Assembly: GCF_014207355.1 (NCBI RefSeq)
Contig: NZ_JACHEF010000001.1
Coordinates: forward strand, 858,002 to 922,001
DNA length: 64,000 nt
From: Mesorhizobium sangaii
GTDB lineage: Bacteria; Pseudomonadota; Alphaproteobacteria; Rhizobiales; Rhizobiaceae
Direction of reading: 5' to 3'
Both the position numbers and the translations under genes were made by a program. Shown here piece after piece: positions 27,342 through 36,023 of the stretch. How positions within the stretch are numbered: the stretch's first letter is position 1; each line of letters starts with the position of its first letter. The notes beneath the pieces are model-generated. The model worked only from the letters and a program-made list of their open reading frames with translations, ran no database searches and was not told where the DNA came from.

Positions 27342-28142
27342 ATGAGATCCGGCTTGCTACATTCTGTCCGCAAAATCGTCCGGCGCCTAAGGGATGTAGC
27401 TGTCGTGAAAGGTGTGGGTATGATTGACCCGGTATACCGCCACGCCGGTCGTTGCCCTGTGTGTGAACAGGATGTCGAGTTTCGCTCGCCAAAAACCTGG
27501 TACCGAGATTATCTGGTCTGTTCGGGCTGCGGTTCGATACCTCGAGAAAGAGCGATCGCACACGTGCTCTCTGGGAGCTTCCCGGCTTGGCGGCGGATGT
27601 CGATTCATGAGTCGTCGCCGTCGGATCGTGGCATTTCCCGAAAGCTCAGTCAGCAGTGCACTGATTACATTGCCACTCAGTTCTTTCCGGAAATGCGCTT
27701 AGGGTCTATTGCAAGCGGGTTTCGAAACGAGAACCTGGAGGCGCAGACCTTTGATGATCAGCGGTTCGATTTGGTCATTACTTTGGACGTAATGGAGCAC
27801 GTGAGCCAGCCCGAATCCGTGTTGAAAGAGGTGGCGCGTACGCTGAAGCCAGGCGGCGCATACGTCTTCACGGTTCCAACATACAAAGGCAAGATCGATA
27901 GCGAACGCCGGGCACTCTACAAACCTGATGGCTCGATCGACCACTTGGTGCCTGAGCCCGAGTATCATGGCAATCCGATCAGTGACGCAGGATCTTTGGT
28001 GACCTTCCACTATGGCTACGACCTTCCCGAACGAATTTATTCCTGGTCTGCAATGGACGTGGAAGTTCGGCGTTTCCATGATCACCACCATGGGATCATT
28101 GGCGATTTTACGGAGGTTTACATCTGCAGAAAACTAACCTGA
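27342..28142 (+). CDS. Class I SAM-dependent methyltransferase with N-terminal zinc-ribbon
   Basis: A 266-residue protein. Residues 37-65 contain CPVCEQDVEF and LVCSGCGS, a four-cysteine zinc-binding pattern, followed by a Methyltransf_11-type domain with FDLVITLDVMEHVSQPESVL and LKPGGAYVFTVPTY. The usual glycine-rich motif I is weak (HESSPSDRGIS occupies its place), as in other methyltransferases of polysaccharide clusters. It probably methylates a sugar hydroxyl of the O-chain or its terminal residue. It starts nine bases after the RgpF-like stop and is the last gene of the wzm-wzt operon; a strong hairpin lies just beyond its end. Confidence 0.8.
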   Translation: MRSGLLHSVRKIVRRLRDVAVVKGVGMIDPVYRHAGRCPVCEQDVEFRSPKTWYRDYLVCSGCGSIPRERAIAHVLSGSFPAWRRMSIHESSPSDRGISRKLSQQCTDYIATQFFPEMRLGSIASGFRNENLEAQTFDDQRFDLVITLDVMEHVSQPESVLKEVARTLKPGGAYVFTVPTYKGKIDSERRALYKPDGSIDHLVPEPEYHGNPISDAGSLVTFHYGYDLPERIYSWSAMDVEVRRFHDHHHGIIGDFTEVYICRKLT

Positions 28143-28148
28143 GACCCC

Positions 28149-28176
28149 AGTTTCCTCCCTTTTTTCGGAGGAAACT
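28149..28176. terminator. Bidirectional terminator hairpin between convergent polysaccharide operons
   Basis: AGTTTCCTCC (28149-28158) and GGAGGAAACT (28167-28176) form a perfect ten-base stem with loop CTTTTTTC. It lies seven bases after the methyltransferase stop and 38 bases from the stop of the facing RgpF-like gene, so it is well placed to end transcripts from both sides. Confidence 0.8.
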
Positions 28177-28213
28177 TCGGGCTCAAGTCAAGTCAATGTG
28201 TGCGCCTTTTCCG

Positions 28214-30187
28214 CTACAGAATTACGCCGAGAATTGGCTTCAGGACCGCCCTTATGCCGCGATAGATCGGTCTGAGTATTCTGAACAAGATAGGCGATCT
28301 GAACTTCAGAGAGCTCTTGATGGCGAAATTGAGTCTAGCCAGAGCGTGTTTCACCGACGTCTGCGGCCCTGACATCAGCGCCGTCTGCGTCGCTGATGTC
28401 ATTGGAATCTGCATCGTTGACGCCCCCAAGGGATAACCGGCGTTCTTCCACTCAGACAACAGATGAGCGTGCCACGGAAAGTCGTGCAGTGGCAGCATGC
28501 CGACAAGCTTTTGCATCTTGAACTCCAGCATGCTGTAGTTGTGCGCCATCTGATGCGCGCACATAATGTGCTGCGTGGTAAATCCGGCATCCTGGGCAGA
28601 GTAAGTGATCAGCCGCTCCAGCACGTGAGCCAAGCCTCCGTCAATATGATCAGGCTCGGCATTGAACTCTTCCCATTTCCACTTGTGTTCGAACATTTTG
28701 CGCAGCGCGCGCGGCCGGAACCAGAACATGGTGCCATAGGCTGCGACCGGAGTGGTGTCATCGAATTTGACGTCGATGTTCAACAGGCGCGCCGTTTCCT
28801 CGGCCCTCGGCTTGTTGACAAACCAGGAGTGCCCCATGGTCGGGTACGAGATATGAAAGATCGGCGGAATGGCGACGCCGACTGAAGGATTGTCGTGAAA
28901 CATGTCCAAAACATTCTGCACGTAACCCCGGGTATTCAGCAGATTGTCGAGCATGTGCCGCTTGAACAGATTGCCTCTCGACGACTGAACTTGAGGCGAT
29001 TTTTTTGTATGCAAACGGCAGACGAGGTCGTAGCGATCGTCGATGAACAGATCTCGGAACGAGATGAAAAGCGACGACATGTCACGACCGCGGTTCTGTT
29101 CGACAACGCGGACAATGGCCTTCTTCACGCCAGGGCGCTTTGCCAAGGCGGCTTCGATCTCGGCCTTCTTTTCCGGCGTATTCGTGGTGGCAATGAAGTC
29201 ATAGGGAACCGGAATGTTCTCGGTCAACGCCAGCAGCTCGTCGAGCAACTCGGTGTAGTAAATATGCGCGCAGACGGCCACCTTGCCGTAGTCGGCAGCA
29301 GCGTCATCATCCTTGATCCGCTTGTCCGGCAGGACGCTCATCAGCGCAGCGTTGCTGTTGAGGTTCCTCAATTCCGAAACGCGCAGAACATTGCGCCAAA
29401 TCAAATTAACGTCGTAGTCGGATGTCTCTTTAAGTATCCGCAAAGCGCGCGGCAAATCGACGGCATTGTGCTCCAAAAAAGTCGGATCATGAAAAAACGT
29501 TCGCCGCTTCAGCAGAGGGAAGCGGTTGATGATTGTTTCGTCTACGTTGATGAACGCCGGATAGTGCGAGCCATACTTATCCGGATCGACATAAGCTTCT
29601 GCGGAATAGCCAAGATCCGTAAAATGCTTGGTAAACTGCGACTCATGGAGCAGAACAGCATCGGTGTAGGTTTTTATGTCCGGCAGGTTCTCCCAATATC
29701 TTTTGAAGGCGCGTGACTTCAGCATCTCGTTGCGAATAGCAATGAAGTTTGCCGTGAGATGACGGGGCAGATGGCCTGTTCCGGTAAATGGGTTTGGTGT
29801 CATTTCCCGATGGGCAGAGGCGCCCCAGAAATCAGTGTTCCGCCCTTCCATTTCCGAAAACATTTCTGAAAAAGGGAAAAGAGGTCCGTAGCAAGTATCG
29901 TTCAGCAGGATAAGTTCGTCATACTTGGAAAGCTCATCAAAGCCGATGGCTTCCATTCCGGCCTTGTATCCACCGACATCAAACCCCTCGTTCTCACGAA
30001 TCAGGAGCTGATCACATACTTTTGCTACCGCGACTTCAGAATGTTTTGAAAGATTGCCGTTGGAAACAACAACAATCCTCTCAACCAATTCTCTCAGCTT
30101 CGTCAGTAAAAATATGACATAGTCGTCTGCGATGCCGCGTTCATTATAAAGCGAAAACACAGCGACACGACGCAATACAGAGCTCAT
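28214..30187 (-). CDS. RgpF-like rhamnan synthesis family protein, long form
   Basis: A 657-residue protein of the rhamnan synthesis F family. The N-terminal lobe has VAVFSLYNERGIADDYVIF, ENEGFDVGGYKAGMEAIG and LILLNDTCYGPLFPF. The second lobe, from about residue 310, has VAVCAHIYYTELLDELLAL, EQNRGRDMSSLF and RLHTKKSPQVQ. About 130 extra C-terminal residues end in a basic amphipathic region (LKFRSPILFRILRPIYRGIR) that might bind membrane. I chose ATG 30187, which has GAGGGG seven bases upstream; the frame is open to 30235. It is the last gene of the long minus-strand operon, 51 bases after an epimerase gene. It likely adds rhamnose or a related deoxy sugar to the chain. Confidence 0.87.
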   Translation of the reverse strand: MSSVLRRVAVFSLYNERGIADDYVIFLLTKLRELVERIVVVSNGNLSKHSEVAVAKVCDQLLIRENEGFDVGGYKAGMEAIGFDELSKYDELILLNDTCYGPLFPFSEMFSEMEGRNTDFWGASAHREMTPNPFTGTGHLPRHLTANFIAIRNEMLKSRAFKRYWENLPDIKTYTDAVLLHESQFTKHFTDLGYSAEAYVDPDKYGSHYPAFINVDETIINRFPLLKRRTFFHDPTFLEHNAVDLPRALRILKETSDYDVNLIWRNVLRVSELRNLNSNAALMSVLPDKRIKDDDAAADYGKVAVCAHIYYTELLDELLALTENIPVPYDFIATTNTPEKKAEIEAALAKRPGVKKAIVRVVEQNRGRDMSSLFISFRDLFIDDRYDLVCRLHTKKSPQVQSSRGNLFKRHMLDNLLNTRGYVQNVLDMFHDNPSVGVAIPPIFHISYPTMGHSWFVNKPRAEETARLLNIDVKFDDTTPVAAYGTMFWFRPRALRKMFEHKWKWEEFNAEPDHIDGGLAHVLERLITYSAQDAGFTTQHIMCAHQMAHNYSMLEFKMQKLVGMLPLHDFPWHAHLLSEWKNAGYPLGASTMQIPMTSATQTALMSGPQTSVKHALARLNFAIKSSLKFRSPILFRILRPIYRGIRAVLKPILGVIL

Positions 30188-30238
30188 TCGTCGTCCCCTC
30201 GAGAAATCCAGATTTTCCAAACCAGCAGAGCCCAAATT

Positions 30239-31297
30239 TTAGCCGAGCTGTGTATCTATCCATTCGGAAAGCTGGTCGATCCCCTCGCCCACACTTTTCA
30301 AAGGTCGCCATTCCAATTCGCGGACCGTCCTGTCGATGTTGGCGACAGCGCACCGCACGTCGCCGTTGCGGAACATGCCGTTGACGTGCGGCTCCGGCGC
30401 CCCATACCGCTTTGCGATGATCCTCGCCAGATCGAGAACCGTGGTCTTGTAGCCAGTGCCAACATCATAGGCGAACGATTGCGACAGATTTGTTCTCGTG
30501 GCCTTGTCGATCGCCGAGGCGACATCGTCGATGAAGACAAAATCCCTTCCGATATCCCCGTCTTCGTAGATCGGGATGCTCTTGCCTTCCTTGGCCATCC
30601 TGATGAACAACGACACAATTCCTGTGTAGCTGTTCGTCAAGGACTGGCCAGGACCGTATACGTTCTGAAGGCGGAGCACGTTGACGGTTGTTCCGAACGA
30701 AAGCGCCCAAGCTCGCAATATCTGTTCCTGGGTTAGTTTGGTGGCTCCGTAGATGCTGGTTGGATTCGGTATCGTTTTTTCCGCGTCCATCGGCAGCGGC
30801 TCGAGCCCGGGAAAATCCCACTCCGCGCGTTCAAGCTGCTGCTTCGATCTCTGACCGGGATAGGTTACCTCTCCTGGATTTCTGGACCGCCAAGCCCCTT
30901 CTCCGTAGACTGCGCGGCTCGAAGCCAGGACAAAGCGCTCGGGAACATGCGATACCGTGGCGAAGGCATCCAACATGCGGGTTGTGCCAAGGACATTTGC
31001 TATCGCGTGGCGAGAGGCCTCTGTGAGCGACTGTCCCGTGCCTGTTTCAGCGGCCAGATGCACCACAACTTCAGGTCGGGTGGTTTCCAATGCCTGCGCC
31101 CAGGTGGAAGCCTCCGTCACATCGGCAACCATGAGCTCAACGCGAGGATCAAGTTCGGCGGGACGCTTCCGCTCAGCGTGAATCTGCGGATGCAAACTGT
31201 CGATGACAACTACGCGATCGAAGTGATCTGCCAATTTGGTGGACAACGCGCATCCAATGAATCCGGCTCCACCGGTAACCATACATGTCTTGGACAT
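30239..31297 (-). CDS. NAD-dependent epimerase/dehydratase (nucleotide-sugar SDR)
   Basis: A 352-residue extended SDR enzyme acting on a nucleotide-activated sugar. Rossmann start [20 protein letters not shown]; substrate-side LAAETGTGQSLTEA; active-site serine FVLASSRAVYGEG; catalytic pair in SIYGATKLTQEQ; RLQNVYGPGQSL follows. It resembles the dTDP-glucose dehydratase/UDP-glucose epimerase group, including WbiB-type epimerases, but I cannot name the product. ATG 31297 starts directly at the Rossmann fold; the frame is open 19 codons more. It is separated by 136 bases from the flippase-like gene and by 51 from the RgpF-like gene. Confidence 0.85.
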   Translation of the reverse strand: MSKTCMVTGGAGFIGCALSTKLADHFDRVVVIDSLHPQIHAERKRPAELDPRVELMVADVTEASTWAQALETTRPEVVVHLAAETGTGQSLTEASRHAIANVLGTTRMLDAFATVSHVPERFVLASSRAVYGEGAWRSRNPGEVTYPGQRSKQQLERAEWDFPGLEPLPMDAEKTIPNPTSIYGATKLTQEQILRAWALSFGTTVNVLRLQNVYGPGQSLTNSYTGIVSLFIRMAKEGKSIPIYEDGDIGRDFVFIDDVASAIDKATRTNLSQSFAYDVGTGYKTTVLDLARIIAKRYGAPEPHVNGMFRNGDVRCAVANIDRTVRELEWRPLKSVGEGIDQLSEWIDTQLG

Positions 31298-31433
31298 ACA
31301 AGCAGCATTCCGTGTTCCATTAACCAGGCTGTTCGTTATCAGCGTCGACCTCATTTGAACAGGTACAGAGCATCTCTCCGGTGGAATTGGATTTGAGGTG
31401 TCGCATTCGGGCAGTCACGCCCAATGCCACGGG

Positions 31434-32348
31434 CTAATCTGGTTCTGCGGTCCATTTTCGATAGCCAAACTCGCCAGCCGACAACAGAACATCGCCCAGA
31501 AGGGTGATAATCCGATGCGTAACCGCAACGGCGGTGGCCGCAGCCGCCGGTATGCCGATCGACGAAAGGCCGGCGATGAAAACCGCTTCTCTCACGCCCA
31601 AACCGCCGGGAGCCCCGGGCACAACAAAACCAAGCAACCAGCCGGCGGCTGAGACCCCGATGACCATCTGCCACTCGATCGTGGGTCCGTACAGCACATG
31701 GACAAGGAGGACGACGATCAAGCCATTGGCAAGGAAAAACAGGCCGTAGCAGGCGACGCTGATCGCGGCCATCGAAAATGCGAGGTGTTTTCGGCTCTGC
31801 TTGAAATATCGGCCCGCAACGAGGGGGGCCAGCATAAGGGCCGCCAGGCCGGCACCAATATAGACTGCCGATGCCAGGTAGCGGCTTATTCCGTAGTCCT
31901 CGCCGATTTTGAGCAGGAAGGAGAAGGAGAAAAGCAGGGCCACGCTTCCGGAAGCGAGGACCATCAAAACGATCTCCATCACCTGTGCGTAAGAAAGCGC
32001 ATCCTTTGCAGCACCATATCGAGCCGCCAGGACAAAGCGTCCGACAAGATGGATGACGTTGGTCGGCAGATATTTGTAGACTTGGGTCCGCGCGAAAACG
32101 CGCATTGCACGGACCGCGGAGATTGCCTTTTCTCCGACCGAGACCAACAGGGTGAACCAGGCAAAGCCCACCAGTTGCAGAGCTAGCGCATAGAGAAGCG
32201 CACAGGACACGACCACGGCGACGAACCGAGGACGCTGCAGCATCTCGGCGAGCTGATCGGCGTATCCGTAGACAGAGCGTATGACAAAGTACATTGCCGC
32301 AATGGCAATGACGGCACCGCCCGCACGAATGATCCTAGAGTTCGGCAC
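31434..32348 (-). CDS. Lysylphosphatidylglycerol synthetase-like / UPF0104 integral membrane protein, possible flippase
   Basis: A 304-residue protein with about eight hydrophobic segments and the hallmark PGAPGGLGVREAVF of the LPG_synthase_TM (AglD/YbhN) family near residue 248. In MprF this domain flips lipids, and stand-alone members often sit beside polyprenyl-phosphate glycosyltransferases. The GTG start lies inside the end of the GtrB-like gene, giving a 14-base overlap and tight coupling. With that neighbour and the GT-C-like protein further upstream it may move a polyprenyl-phosphate-sugar to the periplasmic side. That role is an inference; the family membership is clear. Confidence 0.82.
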   Translation of the reverse strand: MPNSRIIRAGGAVIAIAAMYFVIRSVYGYADQLAEMLQRPRFVAVVVSCALLYALALQLVGFAWFTLLVSVGEKAISAVRAMRVFARTQVYKYLPTNVIHLVGRFVLAARYGAAKDALSYAQVMEIVLMVLASGSVALLFSFSFLLKIGEDYGISRYLASAVYIGAGLAALMLAPLVAGRYFKQSRKHLAFSMAAISVACYGLFFLANGLIVVLLVHVLYGPTIEWQMVIGVSAAGWLLGFVVPGAPGGLGVREAVFIAGLSSIGIPAAAATAVAVTHRIITLLGDVLLSAGEFGYRKWTAEPD

Positions 32349-33315
32349 GAGCGCCGATCGGCTTCACAGGCAGCCTGCCGTCGGAACTTGCAATTTCGGC
32401 AACAATGCCCGGGTCGCGATTGCCACGCGTCGCAACAATCAACTCGGCGACCATGCCAAACAGCGTGAACTGCACCCCGACGATCATCAAGAGCGTCGAA
32501 ACAAGCAGCAACGGACGGCCGCCAATGGCTTCACCGCCAAACCACCGCGCACAGAGAAACAGGAAAATCGCAAAGCCGATCGAGAAGACGGCCACACCCA
32601 GGCCACCGAAAAGATGGCCAGGGCGCGAATTGAACTTCGTGATGGTCACGACTGTGAGCAAATCCAGGAAGCCCTTCAGCAGGCGACCAACCCCATATTT
32701 GGATTTTCCAAATCGGCGCGGGTGGTGCTGAACGACGATCTCACTGACCTTGAAACCAGTCGCGTAGGCCAAGGCTGGAACAAAGCGATGAAGCTCGCCA
32801 TAGAGGCGAATATTGTCAAAGACCTCGGAGCGGTAGGCTTTGAAGCCGCAGTTGAAATCGTGCAGGCTGACGCCGGTGACCTTCGCCGTCACCCGATTGA
32901 ACAGCTTTGAAGGCAGCGTCTTGCCGAGCGGATCGTGGCGTACCTGCTTCCATCCCGACACGACATCGGAGCCGGCTCGGATTTCGTCCAGAAAACGTGA
33001 AATTTCCTTCGGGTCGTCCTGCAGGTCGCCATCCATCGTGACGATGATGTTGCCCGACGCGTTGGAGATCCCTGCCTGGAGCGCGGCGGCCTTGCCGAAA
33101 TTCCTCCGAAGCCGAACGCCTTTCACATGGGGGTAAGCCCTGGTGGCGGCCAGGATCTCCTTCCAGGTATTGTCCCTGCTCCCGTCGTCGACAAAGATGA
33201 CCTCCTCGAGCGAGGCGGCATCGATCTGCTCAAAGGCCGCCTCGATCTGGCCGATCAAAGCCTGAACAGTGTCTTGCTCGTCCTTTACAGGCACCAGTAT
33301 CGAGACTGTCTGCAC
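32335..33315 (-). CDS. GtrB/ArnC-like polyprenyl-phosphate glycosyltransferase
   Basis: Transfers a sugar from a nucleotide donor to undecaprenyl phosphate (DPM1/GtrB type). The GT2 core starts VSILVPVKDEQDTVQALIGQ, with FVDDGSRDNTW, RRNFGKAAALQAGISNASGN, MDGDLQDDPKEI and FNCGFKAYRSEVF. Two C-terminal hydrophobic segments (LGVAVFSIGFAIFLFLCARW and LLVSTLLMIVGVQFTLFGMV) anchor it, as in GtrB of serotype-converting phages. At 326 residues it is of normal length. The GTG start at 33315 follows AGAGGG and lies one base after the methyltransferase stop. Lipid-linked sugars of this type are used on the periplasmic side by GT-C enzymes; a GT-C-like protein is encoded two genes upstream. Confidence 0.93.
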   Translation of the reverse strand: MQTVSILVPVKDEQDTVQALIGQIEAAFEQIDAASLEEVIFVDDGSRDNTWKEILAATRAYPHVKGVRLRRNFGKAAALQAGISNASGNIIVTMDGDLQDDPKEISRFLDEIRAGSDVVSGWKQVRHDPLGKTLPSKLFNRVTAKVTGVSLHDFNCGFKAYRSEVFDNIRLYGELHRFVPALAYATGFKVSEIVVQHHPRRFGKSKYGVGRLLKGFLDLLTVVTITKFNSRPGHLFGGLGVAVFSIGFAIFLFLCARWFGGEAIGGRPLLLVSTLLMIVGVQFTLFGMVAELIVATRGNRDPGIVAEIASSDGRLPVKPIGARAEL

Positions 33316-33316
33316 G

Positions 33317-34054
33317 TCAGGCCCTCTGCGTCAAAATGGAGGTCTGGCTGGGGAATGGCAATGCGGGCGCAAGCCCCCGTGTCACGCGCTCCTGCAGGCC
33401 GCAAGAATCGATGGCCTGGCGATATTCGGGCCTGTTGCTGTTGTCGAACAGAATCATACCGCCCGGGGACAGGCGGCGAACGGATTTCGCCAAGCAGGAA
33501 ACCCTTGCCCGGCCGTCGATCACAATGAGGTCGAAGGTGCCGTCGACCCAGTCAATCGATGACACGTATTGATCGAAAGAGCATTGCGTATATCCCTTTC
33601 GATTGGACCTGGCCTTGCTGGAAGCAGAGGCGGCTACCGGCTCCACAACTCGCACGGCGATGTTGGGATAGGCGCCAAAAATGCCGCCCATGGTCTGCGC
33701 GAACGGAGCGTCATGCTCGACGGAATCGACAGTGCCGCTTCGTTTGGCCAACCAAACTGTACTGGCGCCGGCACCAAATTCATAAACGCGAGCCTTGTGA
33801 TTGCGCGAGGCCAGAAAGATGTTCACGGCATCAATGGCGGAGAATGTCCACCACGGCATGTCGAGCCGAACCAGGTCAGCGCTGTCGTATATGCCGAACA
33901 GACTTCTGATCCAGAGGGCAAAGCGGTTGTTCGACCGCTCCAACGCCGCAAGCAATCCGCAGCGCTCAGCTACTTTCCGGGCGAATCTTACGACGCTTAC
34001 ATAGGTACTTTTCAAAACTGAAATCCAACCCCAGGTGCCTGCAATCTCGTCCAC
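33317..34054 (-). CDS. Class I SAM-dependent methyltransferase, polysaccharide cluster type
   Basis: A protein of up to 245 residues with a recognisable SAM fold: motif I VYEFGAGASTVWLAKRSG near residue 90, the acidic loop VDSVEHD, then FDLIVIDGRARVSCL and LSPGGMILFDNSNRPEY. The N-terminal 60 residues are basic. The start is unsure: GTG 34054 lies 40 bases inside the preceding gene, while TTG 34015 overlaps that gene's stop as TTGA and would give 232 residues. It probably O-methylates a sugar residue. It is followed after one base by the GtrB-like gene. Confidence 0.75.
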   Translation of the reverse strand: MDEIAGTWGWISVLKSTYVSVVRFARKVAERCGLLAALERSNNRFALWIRSLFGIYDSADLVRLDMPWWTFSAIDAVNIFLASRNHKARVYEFGAGASTVWLAKRSGTVDSVEHDAPFAQTMGGIFGAYPNIAVRVVEPVAASASSKARSNRKGYTQCSFDQYVSSIDWVDGTFDLIVIDGRARVSCLAKSVRRLSPGGMILFDNSNRPEYRQAIDSCGLQERVTRGLAPALPFPSQTSILTQRA

Positions 34055-35745
34055 CCAGACGGCGTAAGCAAAACTGCATATATCGATCGAGTAGCAGGGC
34101 TAGCAGGCACACGTCGAAGATCTATGTAGCCGCTCCAGCCATAGTCGTCACGTCCTCGCCCGAGGAACTTCGCCACGTCCGGCCGATGCGCCCCTCCCAA
34201 TCCCAACCCCACGACCGTTCCCGTGCCGTCAACGAACGCAATGCAGCGGTAGGTGGTAAGAATATCGCTGCCCAGCAGTGGGGGCCATTTGTTCGACGTG
34301 TCCGCGACCCAACCGGAGACGCGTCCCCACTGCGGATCTTCTATTTTGGACACCGCATCAATGTAGCCCGTCAAGCTGTTCGGTTGGGTGGGGATTGCCA
34401 GTTCGGCGCCGAGCGAGGGGCAGCCAAAATCTCTCCCGTTGAACGGGACGTGATTGAATTTCTTCAGATTGCCTTCGACATTGTAGTAATCGACCCCAGC
34501 CAATGTAACGTATTGCATCAAGTCGGGGTCTTTGACGCCGAGCGACAATGCCAATGTTGCGAGATCTTTTCCTTCAGCCCTGACAAGAGCGTCATTCAGC
34601 CTCGGCATGCCGTTGACGACGATCAGTGCGGCTACCGCCGCGAATATGGCGATCGACAGACGACGCTTGAAATCAACTTGCCACACCAGACACGAAACAG
34701 CTCCAAACAGTCCGACCCAAAAAAGCGCCGGAAGGGTTGCATATCTGCTGGCTAAGGCTGCCGCGTCTCCTCCCATGTTCGATCGACCAATAGCGGCCAG
34801 CACGCCCGACATGACGGCATAGGCCATGATCGCAATCCAGAAGGCTGATCGGTACCTGCTTTCGCCCGGCCGCAAAAGGCAAAACCCAACGATCAAAGCG
34901 GCCGCTGCGATCCCGATTGCGCCCAGCGGAATTGCGGCTGCTTCGGTTGTTACGATGCCGCCGCCAATGAATGTCAGGCAAAAAAGCGCAATCCCAATTG
35001 GATCGAAACTGCGTGCGGCGTGATAATCGGGGACTTTCTGATTCATCGCGACAAAAATCACGACGGCCAAGCCCGCAGCGAAAATCAAGATGCCGAGCCG
35101 CCGTGTCTTGGCAGTGCAAAATCCTTGGATGCCGATCACACACAATGCGGTCAGGCCCGTGCTGTAAAATTGCGTGGCAAAAACAGCCAACGCTATCGCA
35201 GCGACATAACCTATCGGCATCTCTTTTTCGGTCGACTGCCAAAAAGCCAATACAGCCAGCACGGTGAAGAGATTTGCGCCGATCCAGGCTACTCCACTCA
35301 TGCCAACAAAGAAATTGTGTGCCGCAAGCGGACTGAATACAAATATCGATACCGCTATCCCGATGACAAATGCTTCAAACCAGGATCGCGCAAAGAGCGA
35401 CAGTGCGCCTGAAAAAACCAACGCTATGAGAAGGGAGAACGCGACAACAGTGACCGACAGGCCGATATTGTCCCCTTGGGTAAGATGGAAATTCAGCAGA
35501 TAAAACAGTTTTGCGCCAGCAATGATATGCTCGTTTGCCGTTACATACAGGTCCTTCAGCGTCGGTACCCCGTCCAGCGATCCGACCATTGAAGGGAGAA
35601 TGCCCCAATAGTCGTTATCCGGAACACCTCTCGCCTGCACCGTCAGGAGGAGCGCAACCACGAACACCGCTATCGGACCAACAAACGCAATCGCGAAAGC
35701 GGGGGCTGAACGGCTGACAGAGAGGGTGCGAACGGTGGCCGACAT
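34012..35745 (-). CDS. Polytopic membrane protein, GT-C-like, with C-terminal beta-rich domain
   Basis: A 577-residue protein I do not recognise by name. Residues about 15-400 hold roughly ten hydrophobic segments. The first periplasmic loop carries GVPDNDYWGILPSMVGSLDG, with acidic residues where GT-C glycosyltransferases keep their catalytic Asp. After the membrane part a soluble region of about 150 residues includes WGRVSGWVADTSNKWPP, CIAFVDGTGTVVGLGLGG, HRPDVAKFLGRG and YGWSGYIDL. This pattern (GW-x-D, DG-x-VG, RPDVA, GW) resembles a lectin-like beta domain I have seen in other bacterial surface proteins. I chose ATG 35745 (AGGA just upstream); the open frame continues to 36027 but that part is not membrane-like. 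It likely acts with the GtrB-like protein. Confidence 0.7.
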   Translation of the reverse strand: MSATVRTLSVSRSAPAFAIAFVGPIAVFVVALLLTVQARGVPDNDYWGILPSMVGSLDGVPTLKDLYVTANEHIIAGAKLFYLLNFHLTQGDNIGLSVTVVAFSLLIALVFSGALSLFARSWFEAFVIGIAVSIFVFSPLAAHNFFVGMSGVAWIGANLFTVLAVLAFWQSTEKEMPIGYVAAIALAVFATQFYSTGLTALCVIGIQGFCTAKTRRLGILIFAAGLAVVIFVAMNQKVPDYHAARSFDPIGIALFCLTFIGGGIVTTEAAAIPLGAIGIAAAALIVGFCLLRPGESRYRSAFWIAIMAYAVMSGVLAAIGRSNMGGDAAALASRYATLPALFWVGLFGAVSCLVWQVDFKRRLSIAIFAAVAALIVVNGMPRLNDALVRAEGKDLATLALSLGVKDPDLMQYVTLAGVDYYNVEGNLKKFNHVPFNGRDFGCPSLGAELAIPTQPNSLTGYIDAVSKIEDPQWGRVSGWVADTSNKWPPLLGSDILTTYRCIAFVDGTGTVVGLGLGGAHRPDVAKFLGRGRDDYGWSGYIDLRRVPASPATRSIYAVLLTPSGWTRLQAPGVGFQF

Positions 35746-36023
35746 TAGTCCTGCGTTTGCTGGGTATTGCCTTGCGTTGGCGTAGGTGGCAACTCGCATA
35801 CACGGCCAGACTGCGCAACAAAAATTCGACGACTTGGCAAGCGGACCGCCGGATAGGTGCGGTGTGCGTCTCAAACGCCACAAGTCGGCGCGACTGGAAA
35901 GATCAGCCGTCGCATGAATGAGAAAGCATATCCGGTGGCTTGATGTTGCCCCTGTTCTGAAGAAACGGATTCCTGATGGAGAGGCCAATAGCAGAGCTGG
36001 CTCTCTCCAATTGAATTTCGCTT

